DNA from: Candolleomyces eurysporus
Taxonomy: Eukaryota; Basidiomycota; Agaricomycetes; Agaricales; Psathyrellaceae
Assembly (NCBI GenBank): GCA_027579435.1
Contig: JANBPK010000806.1
Location: forward strand, 1-64,000
Length of the DNA stretch: 64,000 bases
Direction: 5' to 3'
This document shows positions 35,509-47,643 of this stretch, in pieces. Under the pieces are notes generated by a model. It did not search any database. It worked only from the letters and a program-made list of their open reading frames with translations, and was not told the DNA's origin. Both the position numbers and the translations under genes were made by a program. Numbering within the stretch: the first letter of the stretch is position 1; every line of letters begins with the position of its first letter.

Positions 35509-36078
35509 CTAGTGATGCGCTTCATGGTCAAAAATGGGTCCCATGTATGGCTGACCATTGCAACAGTTCAAGTACGACGTCAGTGGGGCGGAGACAACAG
35601 TGCAAATATGGATGCTTACAGGTGTATTGCGCTCCCTAATAAGCCAACACGTAGAGCGACGCGATTAACATTGGCAAAGACTATTAACGCAAGAACGCAC
35701 CATTTGGTACCGCCAGGAGCAGTTGGAGCTATATGCCGCCGTAAGTTCTCTGACAAAGGATAGAGTACGAAAGAGCAGGGACAGACCAGTATATGGATCG
35801 GGGTGCCTTACAGCCTCCAAATTAGCTTCCGCCTGCTCGAAAAGTTGTGCCAGGGCTCGTGGATCGGTCACATTTCTGCAAATGTATGAGGGAATGTGCC
35901 AGTCTTGCCAGCAAAGTCACACTCACCGGTGCTTCTCAAACTCTGCCCGAACCTGCAGCGCCTGTGGTCTCCAAATATCTCTCCGAATAGTCCAGTCGAG
36001 CTTGTTCTTCAGAGTCCTCCTGTACAGCGACTTGACATATTGCCTGTGGGCATTGGTGAACGGCGAAATGGCCGACAT
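35509..36078 (-). CDS. NADH dehydrogenase (complex I) LYR subunit NDUFB9/B22
   Basis: Accessory subunit of mitochondrial complex I with a LYR motif. The ATG is at 36078: MSAISPFTNAHRQYVKSLYRRTLKNKLDWTIRRDIWRPQALQVRAEFEKHR carries the LYR-type signature SLYRRTL. Exon 2 has NVTDPRALAQLFEQAEANLEAVRHPDPY. Later short exons give RRHIAPTAPGGTKW and WERNTPPYMGPIF, matching the conserved PxxPGGTKW region. I place introns at GT donors after ACT G, AAA TG and ACA CCT, each joining in phase, with the stop TAG at 35509-35511. The last junction is the least certain. It is divergent from RRN3. Confidence 0.85.
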
Positions 36079-36282
36079 TGTTGGGGGAGAAGAGTGGAAC
36101 GTCTACCCGAACGACGACGACGGGGACCGTGCAACCGACCTTCTCAATGCAGCATCTGCTTAGTCAGCAAACGCTAATCAGAAAAAGTTTGAAGACCGTC
36201 TTACGGTCCCGCTCTACCGTAGACCGTCAGATTACTCATTCGTGCTCGACCTCGACGGCCCCGACGAGCTCAACGCTCTGCA

Positions 36283-39056
36283 ATGGACCCTCACTCCAGG
36301 TTCTCCCAGTTCAACCAGCGTCAGCCCAAATCTGGGCCCAAGGCAATGCCACTCCAGGGCGTCTCAATGTCGAATCCACACGCAGGACCGAGCTCTTCAG
36401 CCGAGTTCAACGAAAAACGGTCATCGAAGTCGAAATTCAAGGCATCAAACGCCCTAATGCGACGCCCAATCGTGTCAAACTCCAGGATCAGACAAGGAGA
36501 GAATCTACGGAGGGACATGTACCTTGCGTTTGTGAATAACGCACTCCAGGAGAAAGCTCAAGGAAACACAGGTCCATTCGACGAGCTGGTTACCCAGTTT
36601 AACTCCAAATCAAGTCCTCCCACTGCTCCCACCCAATTACGTTCCTGGATATCTGCATTATCTCATGTTGTCTCCAGACTAGAGAGAACCCATTCTGCGC
36701 TCGTGGAGGCAATCGTGAACATGCCTTGGACATTGTTGGACTCCGCGACAGTCAAACAATATACAGTGTTCATGGGAATGCTCCTCAGCGCACGACCGGA
36801 ATATCTGTCGCTAGTCATGGGCAAGATCGTTCAAGGCTTCACCCACCGTGCGTACATCTTTGCTGTAAACCTCACCCTCGTACTTACAGCAATGCAGAAT
36901 CTTCCATTCAAGTCCTGGGACTTACTTCCTCCCTTCCCTCTACATCTACACCACCACCCACCAAACCTCTGACTCGACGCACAATTTACGACCGCCTCCA
37001 TTATCTTCTTGCTCATATCCTATCCCTCATCCCAACATTGCCTTCCGCCCTTCAACCATTTCTCATCAAGCATTTCCCTCACAAACGCCAAAACCAATTC
37101 GCCCAGTTGACTTACATCCGCAACATTCTGAAAGTTTCGACATATTGTCCTGAACTTTCGGACAAGATACTCGCGACAATCGTAGATCGTGCCATCCAAA
37201 TCGATGTCGAAATCCAGGTCGAACTAGAAGAGCTAGAAGAGGAAGATTCTGATAATGGCCTGGACCACGACCTCTTCGAGCTTGACCCATTCGACGTACT
37301 CGTTGGCCAAGAAGGTAGCGAGTTCGATTCGGACGCAGAGGACGCTTTAGATGACGGTCTTTCAGACGATGAAGAGGCGTTCAGCGATATCTCTTCTGAT
37401 GCTGGTGACCTTGATCTCGATAAAGAGCACGTAGAGTTGCCAACAAATGTCAAACATGTTCAGGGTATGGTGAAGAAGCTTGATGGCATCCTCACACTCC
37501 TGTTCGAGCATTTCAAAAAGGGACTTGGTCAGGCTGGCTCACCTGAAGCCACTAAGTCAGTGACTTCCCTAAACGAACTCCGCTCTCCGTCGCCATTAAA
37601 TCTACCCCCTCTCCCCGCACCCGCGTCACCATCTCTGTATAGTCCGCTCATTTCATTATCCACGCCTCCTACGCCGTCATCACCAATACCGACTCCCTCA
37701 CTACCAGCCCTCCCAACACCCCTACGCACATTGGACCACATGCGGACGCAATTTCACTCCCTCCTCTCCATCTTCGACCGCACGATCCTCAGTACTTTCA
37801 AATCTCGCTACACCCAATTCCTCGTCTTCTGGTACGCCTCGCTCGACCCTGAATTCGTCGACATCTTCCAGGGAATGCTAGTCGAAAGGGCTCTATTTGG
37901 GCCTTCCGATGCCGCTTCCGCCCAGACATCCAACCCTCCCACCACCACGAATACCACCCCTGAACTTATGCGTGCAGCTGCGGCTTCGTATATCGGTTCT
38001 TTCGTCAGCCGCGCCAAATTCGTCGACAAGGCCAACACACGGCGTGTAGTTGGCGTGCTGTGCGAGTACTTGCAGGCGTGTTTGGACGATGTAGACGAGG
38101 CGCTGAGAGCGTACACGGAGAGCGATGGGAATTTGGGTGCAGCAGTAGGAGCACCTAGTCAGCATGTGGTGTTTTACGCTGTTGCACAGGCTGTTCTTCT
38201 TGTTTTCTGCTTTAGGTGGAGGGACTTGATGATTGAAGAGGAGGAAGCTGAGGAGGAGGATGAACAGCAGAAGCGGCAAAGATGGGGTGGTGAAGGGGGA
38301 GTTGATGGACCACCCGAATCTGCGTCGATATCGGCAGCTGGGCGAGCGAGGAAGGATAAGTGGATTCCGGAGCTGAACGTGTTGAAGAGGGTCGTCATGA
38401 GCGTGCTGAACCCCCTCAAGGTCTGCTCGCCGGGTGTGGTTACGCAGTTTGCGAAGGTTGCGCATCAGACGGGCTTTGTCTACTGTTATAGCATCCTGGA
38501 GTCGAACAAGCGAAGCTCGCCGTCGGCAAAGTCGTCTTCCTCCAGTGGTGTTGGGGTATCGCCGTCACATATGGGTCCATCATCGAATTCGATGATAGCA
38601 TCGTCGAGTACTGTGTCGACTTCGCATCTGCTCGTCCACCCCACCTTCCTCCGAGGCGAACTGAACAACGAGCTCAACACCTTCTTCCCATTCGATCCTT
38701 ACCGCCTCCCTCGGTCGGGCAGTTTTATCCAAGAGGTCTACCGCGAATGGAGCGACGTTGCTATTGATGGAGATGAAGACGACGAGGAAGACGAGGAAGA
38801 TGCCAATGATAATTCGGATTCAGACAATGAAGGAGATTCGAGCGACGACGAAGACGACGTGATTGGAGCATCAACAGGGAGCAGTGGGCACCTTGCCATT
38901 CCAGGACGGCAGAGGAGGGGAGAAGCTTCAGATGATGGCGGGCTGGGTGAGTCGTTGGTTGCGATGAGCATTAGCCCGGCCGTGAAGGGTTCAAAGATAT
39001 CAGAGTCGTTGGGGAGCACGATGGCCATGTCTGTCTCGTATTCGTACCGCTCATGA
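36283..39056 (+). CDS. RRN3: RNA polymerase I transcription initiation factor Rrn3 (TIF-IA)
   Basis: Bridges RNA polymerase I to the rDNA promoter. Two exons, 36283-36847 and 36898-39056, joined in phase, give 907 residues. Conserved blocks are RDMYLAFVNNALQEKAQGN, LRSWISALSHVVSRLERTHSALVEAIVNMPW, YDRLHYLLAHILSLIPTLPSALQPFLIKHFPHKRQ, YIRNILKVSTYCPELSDKILATIVDRAIQIDVEIQ, and the C-terminal VLKRVVMSVLNPLKVCSPGVVTQFAKVAHQTGFVYCYSILE and NELNTFFPFDPYRLPRSGSFI. Acidic regions lie around 37230-37440 and 38750-38860, where the family also has acidic loops. Expected in the nucleolus and cytosol and regulated by TOR through phosphorylation in other fungi. Confidence 0.95.
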
Positions 39057-39529
39057 TACTATGTTTTACATATCTCTCTCTCTCTCTCTCTCTCGTTTCC
39101 TCTGACTGTGATATCGCCTTCTGTCTTCATTTGTTTTTGTCATCCATAGACGCACATCACGTTTTCTTTGTTTTCGAGTTATTTCTGCATTCCTGGTGTC
39201 ATATCTACTGGAACATTGCTACCCGTCAATTGTACATTTGTCAACGAAACCTCGCAAGGAGTTTAAGGTGTCAACAATTGCTTGCGAAATGGTCAGAGGA
39301 TGGGTATAAGATGGAACTGCGATCCTAGATTACATACATACAGATTACGGAAATTATACATAGGGCTGCTACTCAGTACATTCTCGGAACCAAAACATCT
39401 CCCATGTAAACAGGCTTGTCGGTAGTCAATGACGGAGTCGGATAGCACTGTATATCAACAGTAAAAGGTAGAAGAAGCAAAGGGTGACACTAAACGCGCC
39501 AACGGTGGAAGATGGCGTATGGTATGGAA
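39057..39529. other. convergent intergenic region with a (TC)11 microsatellite
   Basis: Begins just after the RRN3 stop. A pure (TC)11 tract occupies 39073-39094. No gene is seen. Confidence 0.7.
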
Positions 39530-40853
39530 TTACTGAGTCGCCTTCTTACCCTTCTTCTGCCTCGCACTCGATCGCGTCTTTGCAGGAGAGGATCTCGTTT
39601 CAGGGGAAGAACTCTCAGCAACACTACTCGTGCTACCTTTCGAGCTCTTGTCATCCGCCTTTAATGCCTTGCCCTTCTTCTTGGAATTCTCCTGCTGCGA
39701 GCTCTTGGTAGGACTACTCTCCTCTACTTTAGGTGTGATTGGAGGAGCCGCGGCCGCGGCAGCAGCAGCAGTAGCATCCCTTCTAGCCTTCTCCTGCGCT
39801 TCCCTGATCGCATTCTGTTTCTGCTCTTTGGAAGGTCGATGCATGAAGCTGAGGATGATGGAGCCCAAACCACCAGAGATGATGTAGATGAGGAATTTGG
39901 GAACCTTGACGAAGACGTTGTAGGCCTTGGTCATATAGACGGCGACAAGCTCGAGAATCCATTCACTTTTTGTTGTTACACAACCAGTCAGCGCGTTGGT
40001 GAAGGTGAAGGAGCCGCGCACACGTACCGTTCACCACCTGGAGCCCATAGACCAGACCAAGGACGGGAATCCAAGTAGCCTTCGGTTAGCAAGAACTCTC
40101 GGAATGCGTCTTCCCGCACGCGGATTTGAGTGGGTCGGTAGAATCGCAATGTTTGGCCACGGTCCTTGAGGATAACAAGGTATGGGGCTCTATTATAATC
40201 GGTTAAGAGCCGGTTAGTGGAGAATAGTGGGGTACGCACTGCCAAACATTCCACTTGGTAGTCAAGTACGTCACATTGAAGTAGTCGATGCGACCCCATC
40301 GAACGTTCGGGAGATCGTTTTCATCGACACTTGTGTTGTATGCAGAATCGAACATTTGATCCACGAACTTGGAAATGGCCTCTGCTTTGTTGCTCGCTGA
40401 CGTGGTTCTATCGAAGAGCTCAGAAACCGAGGATAGCGAAACTGTACTGAGACACACTCACATAATAAGAGCCCATGTCCGCTTGCTCGCCTCCTCGTCC
40501 GAAGCGAACTGCTCGTTGACGATGAGGTCTTGGTAGTTGTCATCAGTGATCAAAGGGATACGTTCATCCCAAAGACCATGGCCAGTGGCCTCCGGTAGCG
40601 AAACGTTGAATCCCAACTTGTTCAGAGTTGACACTAGGAACTTGTTGAAGTCAAACGATGACGCCGAAGTCCCCTCGGACGAGTCTGAGCCAGACTTTTG
40701 ACCAGGGGACCACCCAGTCGATGCAGGGTTTGCTGCTGTTGCGGTGTCTTGGACTGGCTGCCCAGGTTTCCAGCCCTCCGAGAAATACTGTGCTTGAACC
40801 GGGATGGAGCAGAGCGTGAGGAGGCCCCCAAGGAGTGCAGCGTTGAGCTTCAT
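39530..40853 (-). CDS. signal-peptide-bearing membrane protein, possibly ER thioredoxin-like
   Basis: ATG 40853 starts a clear signal peptide (MKLNAALLGGLLTLCSIPVQAQ). The luminal part has the segments GFNVSLPEATGHGLWDERIPLITDDNYQDLIVNEQF, TTSASNKAEAISKFVDQMFDSAYN, RIDYFNVTYLTTKWNVWQ and APYLVILKDRGQTLRFYRP. The last pattern resembles the beta-strand and cis-Pro region of thioredoxin folds, but no CxxC is present. One membrane segment follows (KFLIYIISGGLGSIILSFMH), then a Lys/Glu/Ser-rich cytosolic tail with an eight-Ala run and KKGKK near the end. The layout fits an ER type I protein. The thioredoxin assignment is tentative; splice joins at the two middle introns are inferred from GT-AG and frame. 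Confidence 0.7.
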
Positions 40854-41311
40854 GATAGCGAGGGTGTTTGAGATAGCGACAGCTAGAGGACGCTGAGGAT
40901 ATTTGAAGTCTGACGGGAGTCTATCAGAAACCCAACGTGGCTGCTGGCAGACAACCCGTGTTATCTGCGTGAATACTTGGAACTCGAACAACGCGCCTCG
41001 CTCGTGTGCCTTGTGGGTGCTGGGAACCGCCTTCCCAGTCTGGCGATCTCGAAAAGCTATCACGCGGCCCATCTATTTCGGGCGCAACGCTATTCATCCG
41101 TCTCTTCGGCGCTGATTCTGTGTCGTGGACCTTCCTCATCTTCTCAACCCGAACCCACACTGGAATATACCAGGTGGTGCCTGCAATAAGACTCAGTCGA
41201 AGGTGCGTGTCGATGCGGGTGCATATTGCATGCTTGGAACGCGATGTTAATATTGATACCCAGGCGCAACAGTCCTTCCTCTGCCTCCAGGCTTAGTCGT
41301 ATTCCAGTTTC
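40854..41311. other. divergent promoter region (ER membrane protein and KEX1)
   Basis: 458 bp between two start codons. No gene is supported. Confidence 0.5.
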
Positions 41312-43765
41312 ATGAAAACGTTGCAAATGCCTCTGTTATCCGAAAGCTGGATGCTCCAGCTTTCATGTTTTACAACACTTCTGCTTCAACTACTCTCCCC
41401 GGTCAGCGCTGCCCCAGCTTCAAGTACGTTTTAACTCCTCGTCAGGGCCTTTGCAATGGACTGAACTGTATGCTCGTTATTATCCAGCATCTCTCCCACC
41501 TGCATCCTCGTTCTTCGTTCATTCGATTCCTGGCATCAACCAGCACCCAGAACATCCCCTACAAATCTACTCCGGACATCTCCCTGCAGAGCCTAATGTC
41601 ACTCGAACTGCCAGCAATGATGTTACTGCGCACATCTTCTTTATGATGGTGAAGAACAGAAGAGCGGCGGATAAGGATAGGGTTGTATTTTGGTTCAATG
41701 TACGTCTTATCTCCCTTCTCGTTCAGTTCCACGATTAACCAGACAACGATGCGCTACANGGGGGGACCGGGATGCTCATCTTTCGACGGAGCTATGATGG
41801 AAGTCGGTCCCTGGAGATGGGACGGCCAGGAAGCTGGCAAAGAGACCTTCAGCGTGAAAGAGGGTGGTTGGGAGGAATACGCGACCATGGTGTTTGGTGA
41901 GTGACCCGTCCGCCGCTCGACAGGAATTTATACCTAACGCCACGTACAGTCGACCAACCACCAGGGACCGGATTTTCGTTCACGAGCACCAACGACTACG
42001 CCCATACCATTGGAGAAGTCCAGGGTCACCTCATGGAATTTATGAAGAATTTCTATCAAGTGTTTCCGGAGTACCAGTATTATGATGTACGACGGACAAC
42101 TTTTGCCTTCTCAGCAACGGCTTTCTAACGGCCACGTATTTAGACATATCTCGCTGGAGAGAGTTTCGCCGGCCAATGGATACCTTACTTTGGTGAGTGA
42201 CCTTGGAGCCCGATTGTTACCATGCTTACGTTCCAAATCCACCTCACAGCCGATGTAATGCTATCCTCTCATCTCAACATACCTTTGCGCGGAATTGCCA
42301 TTGGTAACGGTTGGATGGACTCCAAACGACAATACCTGTCATACTTCGACTACTCTGTCAAGATGGGGTTGCTAGAAGAAAATAGCGACGACTGGAAGAA
42401 AGTCAAAGACTTGCACGGAAAATGTGAAGAATTGCTTGACAAAGTAAACGACGAACCTATGAAGATTCCGGCTTGCCAAAAAACTCTCCTTGCAGTTATA
42501 AACAAGAAGACATCTGAGTGAGTGATATATCCCTTAATGCACAGAATCCGGTCAATTGATGGATTTCTCTACTCGTCAACAGTAAGAATGGCCAGAAAAT
42601 GTGCTTGAACATGTATGATGTACGATATGAAGACACCTATCCTGCTTGTGGGATGAACTGGCCCCCAGAAATGCATTCAATCACCGACTTCCTTGGCGTA
42701 AGTTCTCGAAAACTTCAGCTCTTCTATCATCCTCACTCGCTTAAATTAAATTCCCTTTAGCGCTCAAATGTTGTCAACGCACTGCACGCCACCTCTCATC
42801 CCGGTGCATGGGTCGAGTGCCGTCGAGACGTACATCGCGCATTCAAAGAAAACACGGAGCAATCATCGATTACCGTCCTCCCCCGCGTCCTATCCAAGAT
42901 TCCTGTATTGATCTTTGCGGGAGACCAAGATCTCATATGCAACTATGTTGGTCTCGAGAACATGATCAAGCACTTGAAATGGAATGGTGAGACCGGGCTG
43001 GGAACTGTACAGACGCAAGGATGGAACGTGAATGGGAGCAGTGTGGGGACGTGGGTCACTTCGAGGAACCTGACATATGTAAAGGTGGGTTGCAACTCCT
43101 CCCTCTCCCAGACTCACGAAACTGATATTTATTGGATACTGTCGCAGATCTTCAACGCTTCTCATATGGCACCCTTCGACCTCCCGCACGTTACGCACGA
43201 CATGATGCTGCGCTTCATGAACGTCAACTTTTCGTCTATCTACGCTGAGGGTACGGCTCGTATCCCTTCGTCCCTCGGCTCCTCCCCATCCGGAGTCAAA
43301 CCTCTCTTCTTGCCCTCCGCCGCGGTGCCCACCCCCTCGAATGTGGCACAAGGGAAAACCCCAGAGCAAGAAAAAGCGATGTGGGAGGCGTATTATAACG
43401 CAGGATCCGCCGCACTCGTCCTTGTCTTGATCTTTGGCGCGGTAGGCGCGTGGGTGTGGTGGATTAGGAGGAGAAGGGCGCAGGGTAAGGGAGGGCTGCA
43501 GCTTCCGACTAGTTTGAGAGGGGAAGAGGAGGAGAGTATACCGTTGAACCCTGCTGGCGTGGAACACTCCGGGTTGAGTAGCGCACGGGATGTGACTGAG
43601 ATAGGAAACGGTCATAGCGGTCGGCCGAGGATGGGAAGTCTCAAAGGAAAGGAGAGGGAAGCGGTGTCGTCGACAGAAGCGATTTTTGATGTTGGGGATA
43701 GCGATGAGGAAGATGAGGACCATGTTGCAGACACGAGGAGGGCCGGTGGAATTAGACGTGTGTAA
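41312..43765 (+). CDS. KEX1: Kex1-type serine carboxypeptidase (late Golgi)
   Basis: Removes C-terminal Lys/Arg from secreted precursors after Kex2 cleavage. ATG 41312 encodes a signal peptide with a Leu/Thr-rich core. Exon 1 ends at 41423; exon 2 starts at 41488, joining to [32 protein letters not shown]. Key residues: [11 protein letters not shown] (oxyanion region), [15 protein letters not shown] with the nucleophile Ser, [10 protein letters not shown] with the Asp, and [12 protein letters not shown] with the His. A late membrane anchor ([18 protein letters not shown]) and an acidic cytosolic tail are typical of Kex1 rather than vacuolar CPY. About nine introns. The N at 41759 lies at the acceptor just before GGPGCSS. 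Confidence 0.94.
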
Positions 43766-43909
43766 AGTAGGTGGGTACGGGTGGTTCTGGGTACTTGGTT
43801 GTATATTTGGTTTTGTGTTAATTTATACATATACACTGCTTAGATCTCAGTGCTTGGGATACAAGTTCGACAATCATTCTGGCGTTCATTCACCCGCCAC
43901 TCGTGCAGG

Positions 43910-44534
43910 CTAAACTGTAATGGTACCGTTCTCGACCAACTTCCTGATAGTGGAAATGGTGTGCTGGACGCCAGCGCTAACCCTCTTGCCCAGTTCCTGC
44001 CTGGAAGGAGGGAGGTCAGAGGCTTGAGTTCCAGGAATACCTCCGGCGAAACAGAAGGTGAGGATTAATTCGCCATCTTCATCATAGGACAAGGTATTGG
44101 TGATGGATGTGCCAATATCTGCAGAGTTGAAATATATCTAGAAGCCATGCGCAGTCAGTTCCATGAGCTATATGTTGCTTTGATGATCAGAGAAGAAGAA
44201 GGGAAGACATACGATTGCACCGTTGTGGATTTCTATCTCCTCAGTGATCGGAGGGTTCCCTCCAAACGAGACCACGCGAGTGACCTATCATGAGGTACGA
44301 ATGAGATCGAGTCAAATGGTGAGTCAAGTTTTAATTAGCTTGGAGCAAAGTTTGAGGACGGACCGATTTCTCTGTATCTTTGACGACTTCGCAAGACGTC
44401 ACTGATGGGACGAAATCGGCGGGGTCTCTGGCCTTAATCTCAAGTCCCTTCCAGACTTGTGCCTCTGTGAGTTTGGGGGAGGCACCAGGAGGATTAATGC
44501 GACGACTGCCAGCGATGTTGTTGTTGGTAGACAT
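43910..44534 (-). CDS. DUF1857 (START/Bet v 1-like fold) protein
   Basis: Small protein of about 150 residues with introns. ATG 44534: MSTNNNIAGSRRINPPGASPKLTEAQVWKGLEIKARDPADFVPSVTSCEVVKD. Later blocks are VTRVVSFGGNPPITEEIEIHNGAI, IYFNSADIGTSITNTLSYDEDGELILTFCFAGGIPG and HTISTIRKLVENG at the end. The LTEAQVWKGLEIKARDP and DEDGELILTF motifs mark the DUF1857 family, predicted to have a hydrophobic-ligand-binding fold. In some fungi members sit in secondary-metabolite clusters. Here the neighbours are not biosynthetic, and the function is unknown. Confidence 0.85.
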
Positions 44535-44958
44535 GGTAGAAGGGGGCGATTGGTAAGTTACTGCTGAAAGTTGGGGGTTGCTGCCACCTTTTTATACAAA
44601 TTTACGATCACATAACCCCAGCGTATCCACCTATGATACCCACGATGGATTACATCTTTCCTTGTTGGTTGCTCAGATTACAGCAGCTTGCTTACAGAGC
44701 AATTACAGAAACATCCTGGACGAAATGTGAATGGATTGTTTTCGTAGTTTTCTTCGTTTCCCTGGTTTGTAATCTGGCCTGTAGGATTCGCTCGGCAGCG
44801 GTGGATATAGCTCGGAGATTAAAGAGTCAGAATGTCTGTCAGAGTCAGTGAGATCAGTATCATCATATGGTTCGCCATTTCGGGAAGGTCATTGGCGTGT
44901 CTCTTGTCCCGCCTCTGCCATCAGCCCAAACATGCATTTGCTTTAACTTAGCTCAACC
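44535..44958. other. divergent promoter region (DUF1857 and Ser-rich protein)
   Basis: 424 bp between start codons. No supported gene. Confidence 0.5.
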
Positions 44959-47643
44959 ATGCAGAATGTCCACCTCTCTCCCCCAAAGAAGCCCCATAGG
45001 CGCCGTAGGAGCACCCCAGCTCTACGACTATCCCCTGACACATCACCCACCCTCCCTGCGTACCATCAGTCCCTGCACACCCACGGGGAAGGCGAGGACC
45101 CAATTCCATCGGACAAGCCTCCCGATTACCCTGACAGTGCAGACGAGGCAGACGAAGAGACAGAGTTGGACAACGACGATCCCTTTGGTCCGCAGCCCCC
45201 TCATATTAAGCCACCTTTCGCAACCCCACCCCTCACAGCTTCTCCAAGACGGAAACGCTTTGCTCAACAGCAGCAGGCAACCGCGAGACCAGGTCGTCAC
45301 AAACGCAACACTTCCGCGGTTCCGGTACTCAAGTCTCGCACAGAGTCGAGTGACGTAGACACCTACCTCGATTCCCTCCTCGAACGAAGCACCCGCGCAT
45401 TGGAGATGTCTAATGCCCTCTTGGAGAGCTCGATATCGACACAGAACTCAATGTCTTCCTTTCTTACGTCCTCGGACTACTATTCCACCCATGCGGAATC
45501 AGCACTAGAAGCGCGAGCCATCGGGCTGTCCTCAAAGCTTTTGAGAAACTGGGATGTGCAGGAGAGCTGGGCACAGGAATTGAACAGGATCAAACAGGAT
45601 GTGGACTCATTATTCGACGACGACAACCACAGCCGCAGCAGAACCCATTCCCGAGAATCGACTGCATCCGTTAGCCAGAGCGTCCCATCAACGAGCCCGC
45701 TGACGGCGTCACCGAGACTACAGCCCTCGGTGGAATACCTTCACCAGCAATCGTCCCAACTTCGATACGCCCCACAGAATCGCGCCACACTGGTCTCACC
45801 TCCCCCTCGTGCCTTGACGTTGTACGTTGACGCCGGCCCTTCTGGCTCCGTTTCGGGTCATAATACGCCAGTGTCATCGCACACCGACCTCCCCGCCGGC
45901 TTCGTACTTCCCGCCACTCTAGGAGCTAGGCCATCTCAACCTACGCTCCACCGCGTTGCAGACAACTCTTTCACACCAACCGCCTCTACTTCAGCCTCAT
46001 CTTCCCCATCGTCTTCGAATCGCAGACCGTTTTTACCACCGTTGGAGCCACAACTTACCAATAAGCCTGTAGAGGCATCGACACCTGCCTACAATATGCT
46101 CTCAAGTCTCGTTGCAAGAAGTACTAATTCGAGCGTTGTCAATTTGGGAGCGTCTGCTTCCTCGTCTACATTGAATCTCTCTCTACCTCCATCAGCACGA
46201 CCATCATNCACAAGGGAGGGAAAGCAGCGAGAAGTCGACGATACTGCCTCAGCTCCCTCGAGCTACGTATCGTCGTTCTTGTCTAGTATGACGACGTTGG
46301 CTCGGAGAAATTCGAGTCCATCTCAACGACCTCCGCCTGGGAACTCAAATTCCCCGTCCTCGAGATTATCACGGCCTACCACAACCCAATCAGCATCGAA
46401 TTCGCGACATCACTCACCGGTAGTCCAAAAACGTTCGTCGTCTGCAGATCAGAATTCGTTGGGGTCTTCCCGCTCATCACGGTCATTGAGACGAGGTGCG
46501 ATTCAGAATCAGCACAGCACAAATGGGTCCCCTGCTGTGCAAGTAAGGCAGATGACTCCACCCACGGAAGGAACGGACGAAGATGCTGAAGGGGAGTCGA
46601 GCTCGTCGTCGGATGGTGTTGTGGCGAAGCAGACAGTTTTGAGTCTGAGGAAGATTTTGGACGAGCTGCCTCCTCCATCTCCTGTGGGTCGACCGTCCGA
46701 AGCTGGGGAAGACGAGGATGCCAATACACCCCAACCTCAAGCAAAGAAACCAAGGCCACCTGCGTTTATGCCTCGCACCCCGACAGGTACTGCCTCTGCA
46801 GGAACGAGCACAGCAACTGCGTCGATTTCGCGTTTGTTTACCAAGGGTGTGCATACGAGCTCCACGAGGCCTAGGAGTCCACCCTTGAGGAGCGTGATGA
46901 AGCGGAGGCTGGAGGCGGGGAGTGCGGGCGAGGGTTACAGCAATAGTGTGCCTGTCAGCCCCAGTCCTTCTGTCGCCAGCTTCACAACTGCAAGTTCGAA
47001 AGGAACGGTGACTCCGCCCTCGGCGGCGGCGGCGCCAGTTACTCCTTCTTTGACTGTTTCTGGAACAAGTTCGGCACCAGTGGGAAGCACCGGCGGGAGT
47101 AGCGAGGCAGCACTTGGGGAAGGAAGTCCTAGCAGCAGCAACATAGGAAGACTTGGGCCTATAGCAGGATTCGGGACGCTCGTTTCCCGAGCCTTGTCTG
47201 CCTCGACTTCAAGTTTGCAGCCCCCGAATGCTGGGGCTAATGGCGCTCTGAGCGCTGGAAGCAGTGCGCCAAGTTCGGGTCGCTCGACGCCGAAGCGTAT
47301 CAGCTTCGCTCAGCTACCTGAAAGCTACGCTAGCACTAAACCGGAGGGTGAAGCGGGGAGTGTGGAAAGAAGGAAGAATAGCCGGAAGAAGAGTAAGAGT
47401 AAGAATTCGGACGGGCAAAGGAAACGGTCGTCTAGTGACCCATCGTCGAGAGATGACTTGGGGAGCAGCTGGTGGTCAAGCTGGTTGGGTGCGGCAGATC
47501 TTGCTAGCGGTGGAATTGGGTATAGTGGCGCTAATACGAGGGATAGAGAGAGGATGGAGGATAGGACGACAAGAAGGATGGGCATGACGATGGGTATGGG
47601 TGGAGGGGGACATCTGAGTGCGATGGATGAGTGGGGTGTTTGA
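44959..47643 (+). CDS. Ser-rich conserved protein with a helical N-terminal segment
   Basis: Single exon, 894 residues, not recognised. ATG 44959 opens MQNVHLSPPKKPHRRRRSTPALRL, a basic patch with SP/TP sites. Residues about 120-225 form the only ordered-looking part: DVDTYLDSLLERSTRALEMSNALLESSISTQNSMSSFL and SALEARAIGLSSKLLRNWDVQESWAQELNRIKQDVDSLF, predicted helices or coiled coil. The remainder is Ser/Thr/Pro-rich with many SP motifs and a Lys/Arg/Ser run (NSRKKSKSKNSDGQRKRS) before a short WWSSWLG motif and a Met/Gly-rich end. An N at 46207 leaves the frame open, unlike others in this window. Possible CDK/MAPK target by composition only. Confidence 0.75.
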   Translation: MQNVHLSPPKKPHRRRRSTPALRLSPDTSPTLPAYHQSLHTHGEGEDPIPSDKPPDYPDSADEADEETELDNDDPFGPQPPHIKPPFATPPLTASPRRKRFAQQQQATARPGRHKRNTSAVPVLKSRTESSDVDTYLDSLLERSTRALEMSNALLESSISTQNSMSSFLTSSDYYSTHAESALEARAIGLSSKLLRNWDVQESWAQELNRIKQDVDSLFDDDNHSRSRTHSRESTASVSQSVPSTSPLTASPRLQPSVEYLHQQSSQLRYAPQNRATLVSPPPRALTLYVDAGPSGSVSGHNTPVSSHTDLPAGFVLPATLGARPSQPTLHRVADNSFTPTASTSASSSPSSSNRRPFLPPLEPQLTNKPVEASTPAYNMLSSLVARSTNSSVVNLGASASSSTLNLSLPPSARPSXTREGKQREVDDTASAPSSYVSSFLSSMTTLARRNSSPSQRPPPGNSNSPSSRLSRPTTTQSASNSRHHSPVVQKRSSSADQNSLGSSRSSRSLRRGAIQNQHSTNGSPAVQVRQMTPPTEGTDEDAEGESSSSSDGVVAKQTVLSLRKILDELPPPSPVGRPSEAGEDEDANTPQPQAKKPRPPAFMPRTPTGTASAGTSTATASISRLFTKGVHTSSTRPRSPPLRSVMKRRLEAGSAGEGYSNSVPVSPSPSVASFTTASSKGTVTPPSAAAAPVTPSLTVSGTSSAPVGSTGGSSEAALGEGSPSSSNIGRLGPIAGFGTLVSRALSASTSSLQPPNAGANGALSAGSSAPSSGRSTPKRISFAQLPESYASTKPEGEAGSVERRKNSRKKSKSKNSDGQRKRSSSDPSSRDDLGSSWWSSWLGAADLASGGIGYSGANTRDRERMEDRTTRRMGMTMGMGGGGHLSAMDEWGV

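Noticed and set aside
41424..41445. 22-bp intron near the KEX1 start
   Set aside because: Too short for local introns. The 64-bp intron ending at 41487 has the same phase and gives a normal family N-terminus.
41312..43765. KEX1 as part of a borosin biosynthetic cluster
   Set aside because: Kex1 is a conserved secretory-pathway protease; its position between the two borosin copies looks coincidental, and known borosin clusters use a prolyl oligopeptidase.
45000..45358. Plus-strand open frame in a second frame over the Ser-rich gene
   Set aside because: It overlaps a far longer single frame with consistent codon use.
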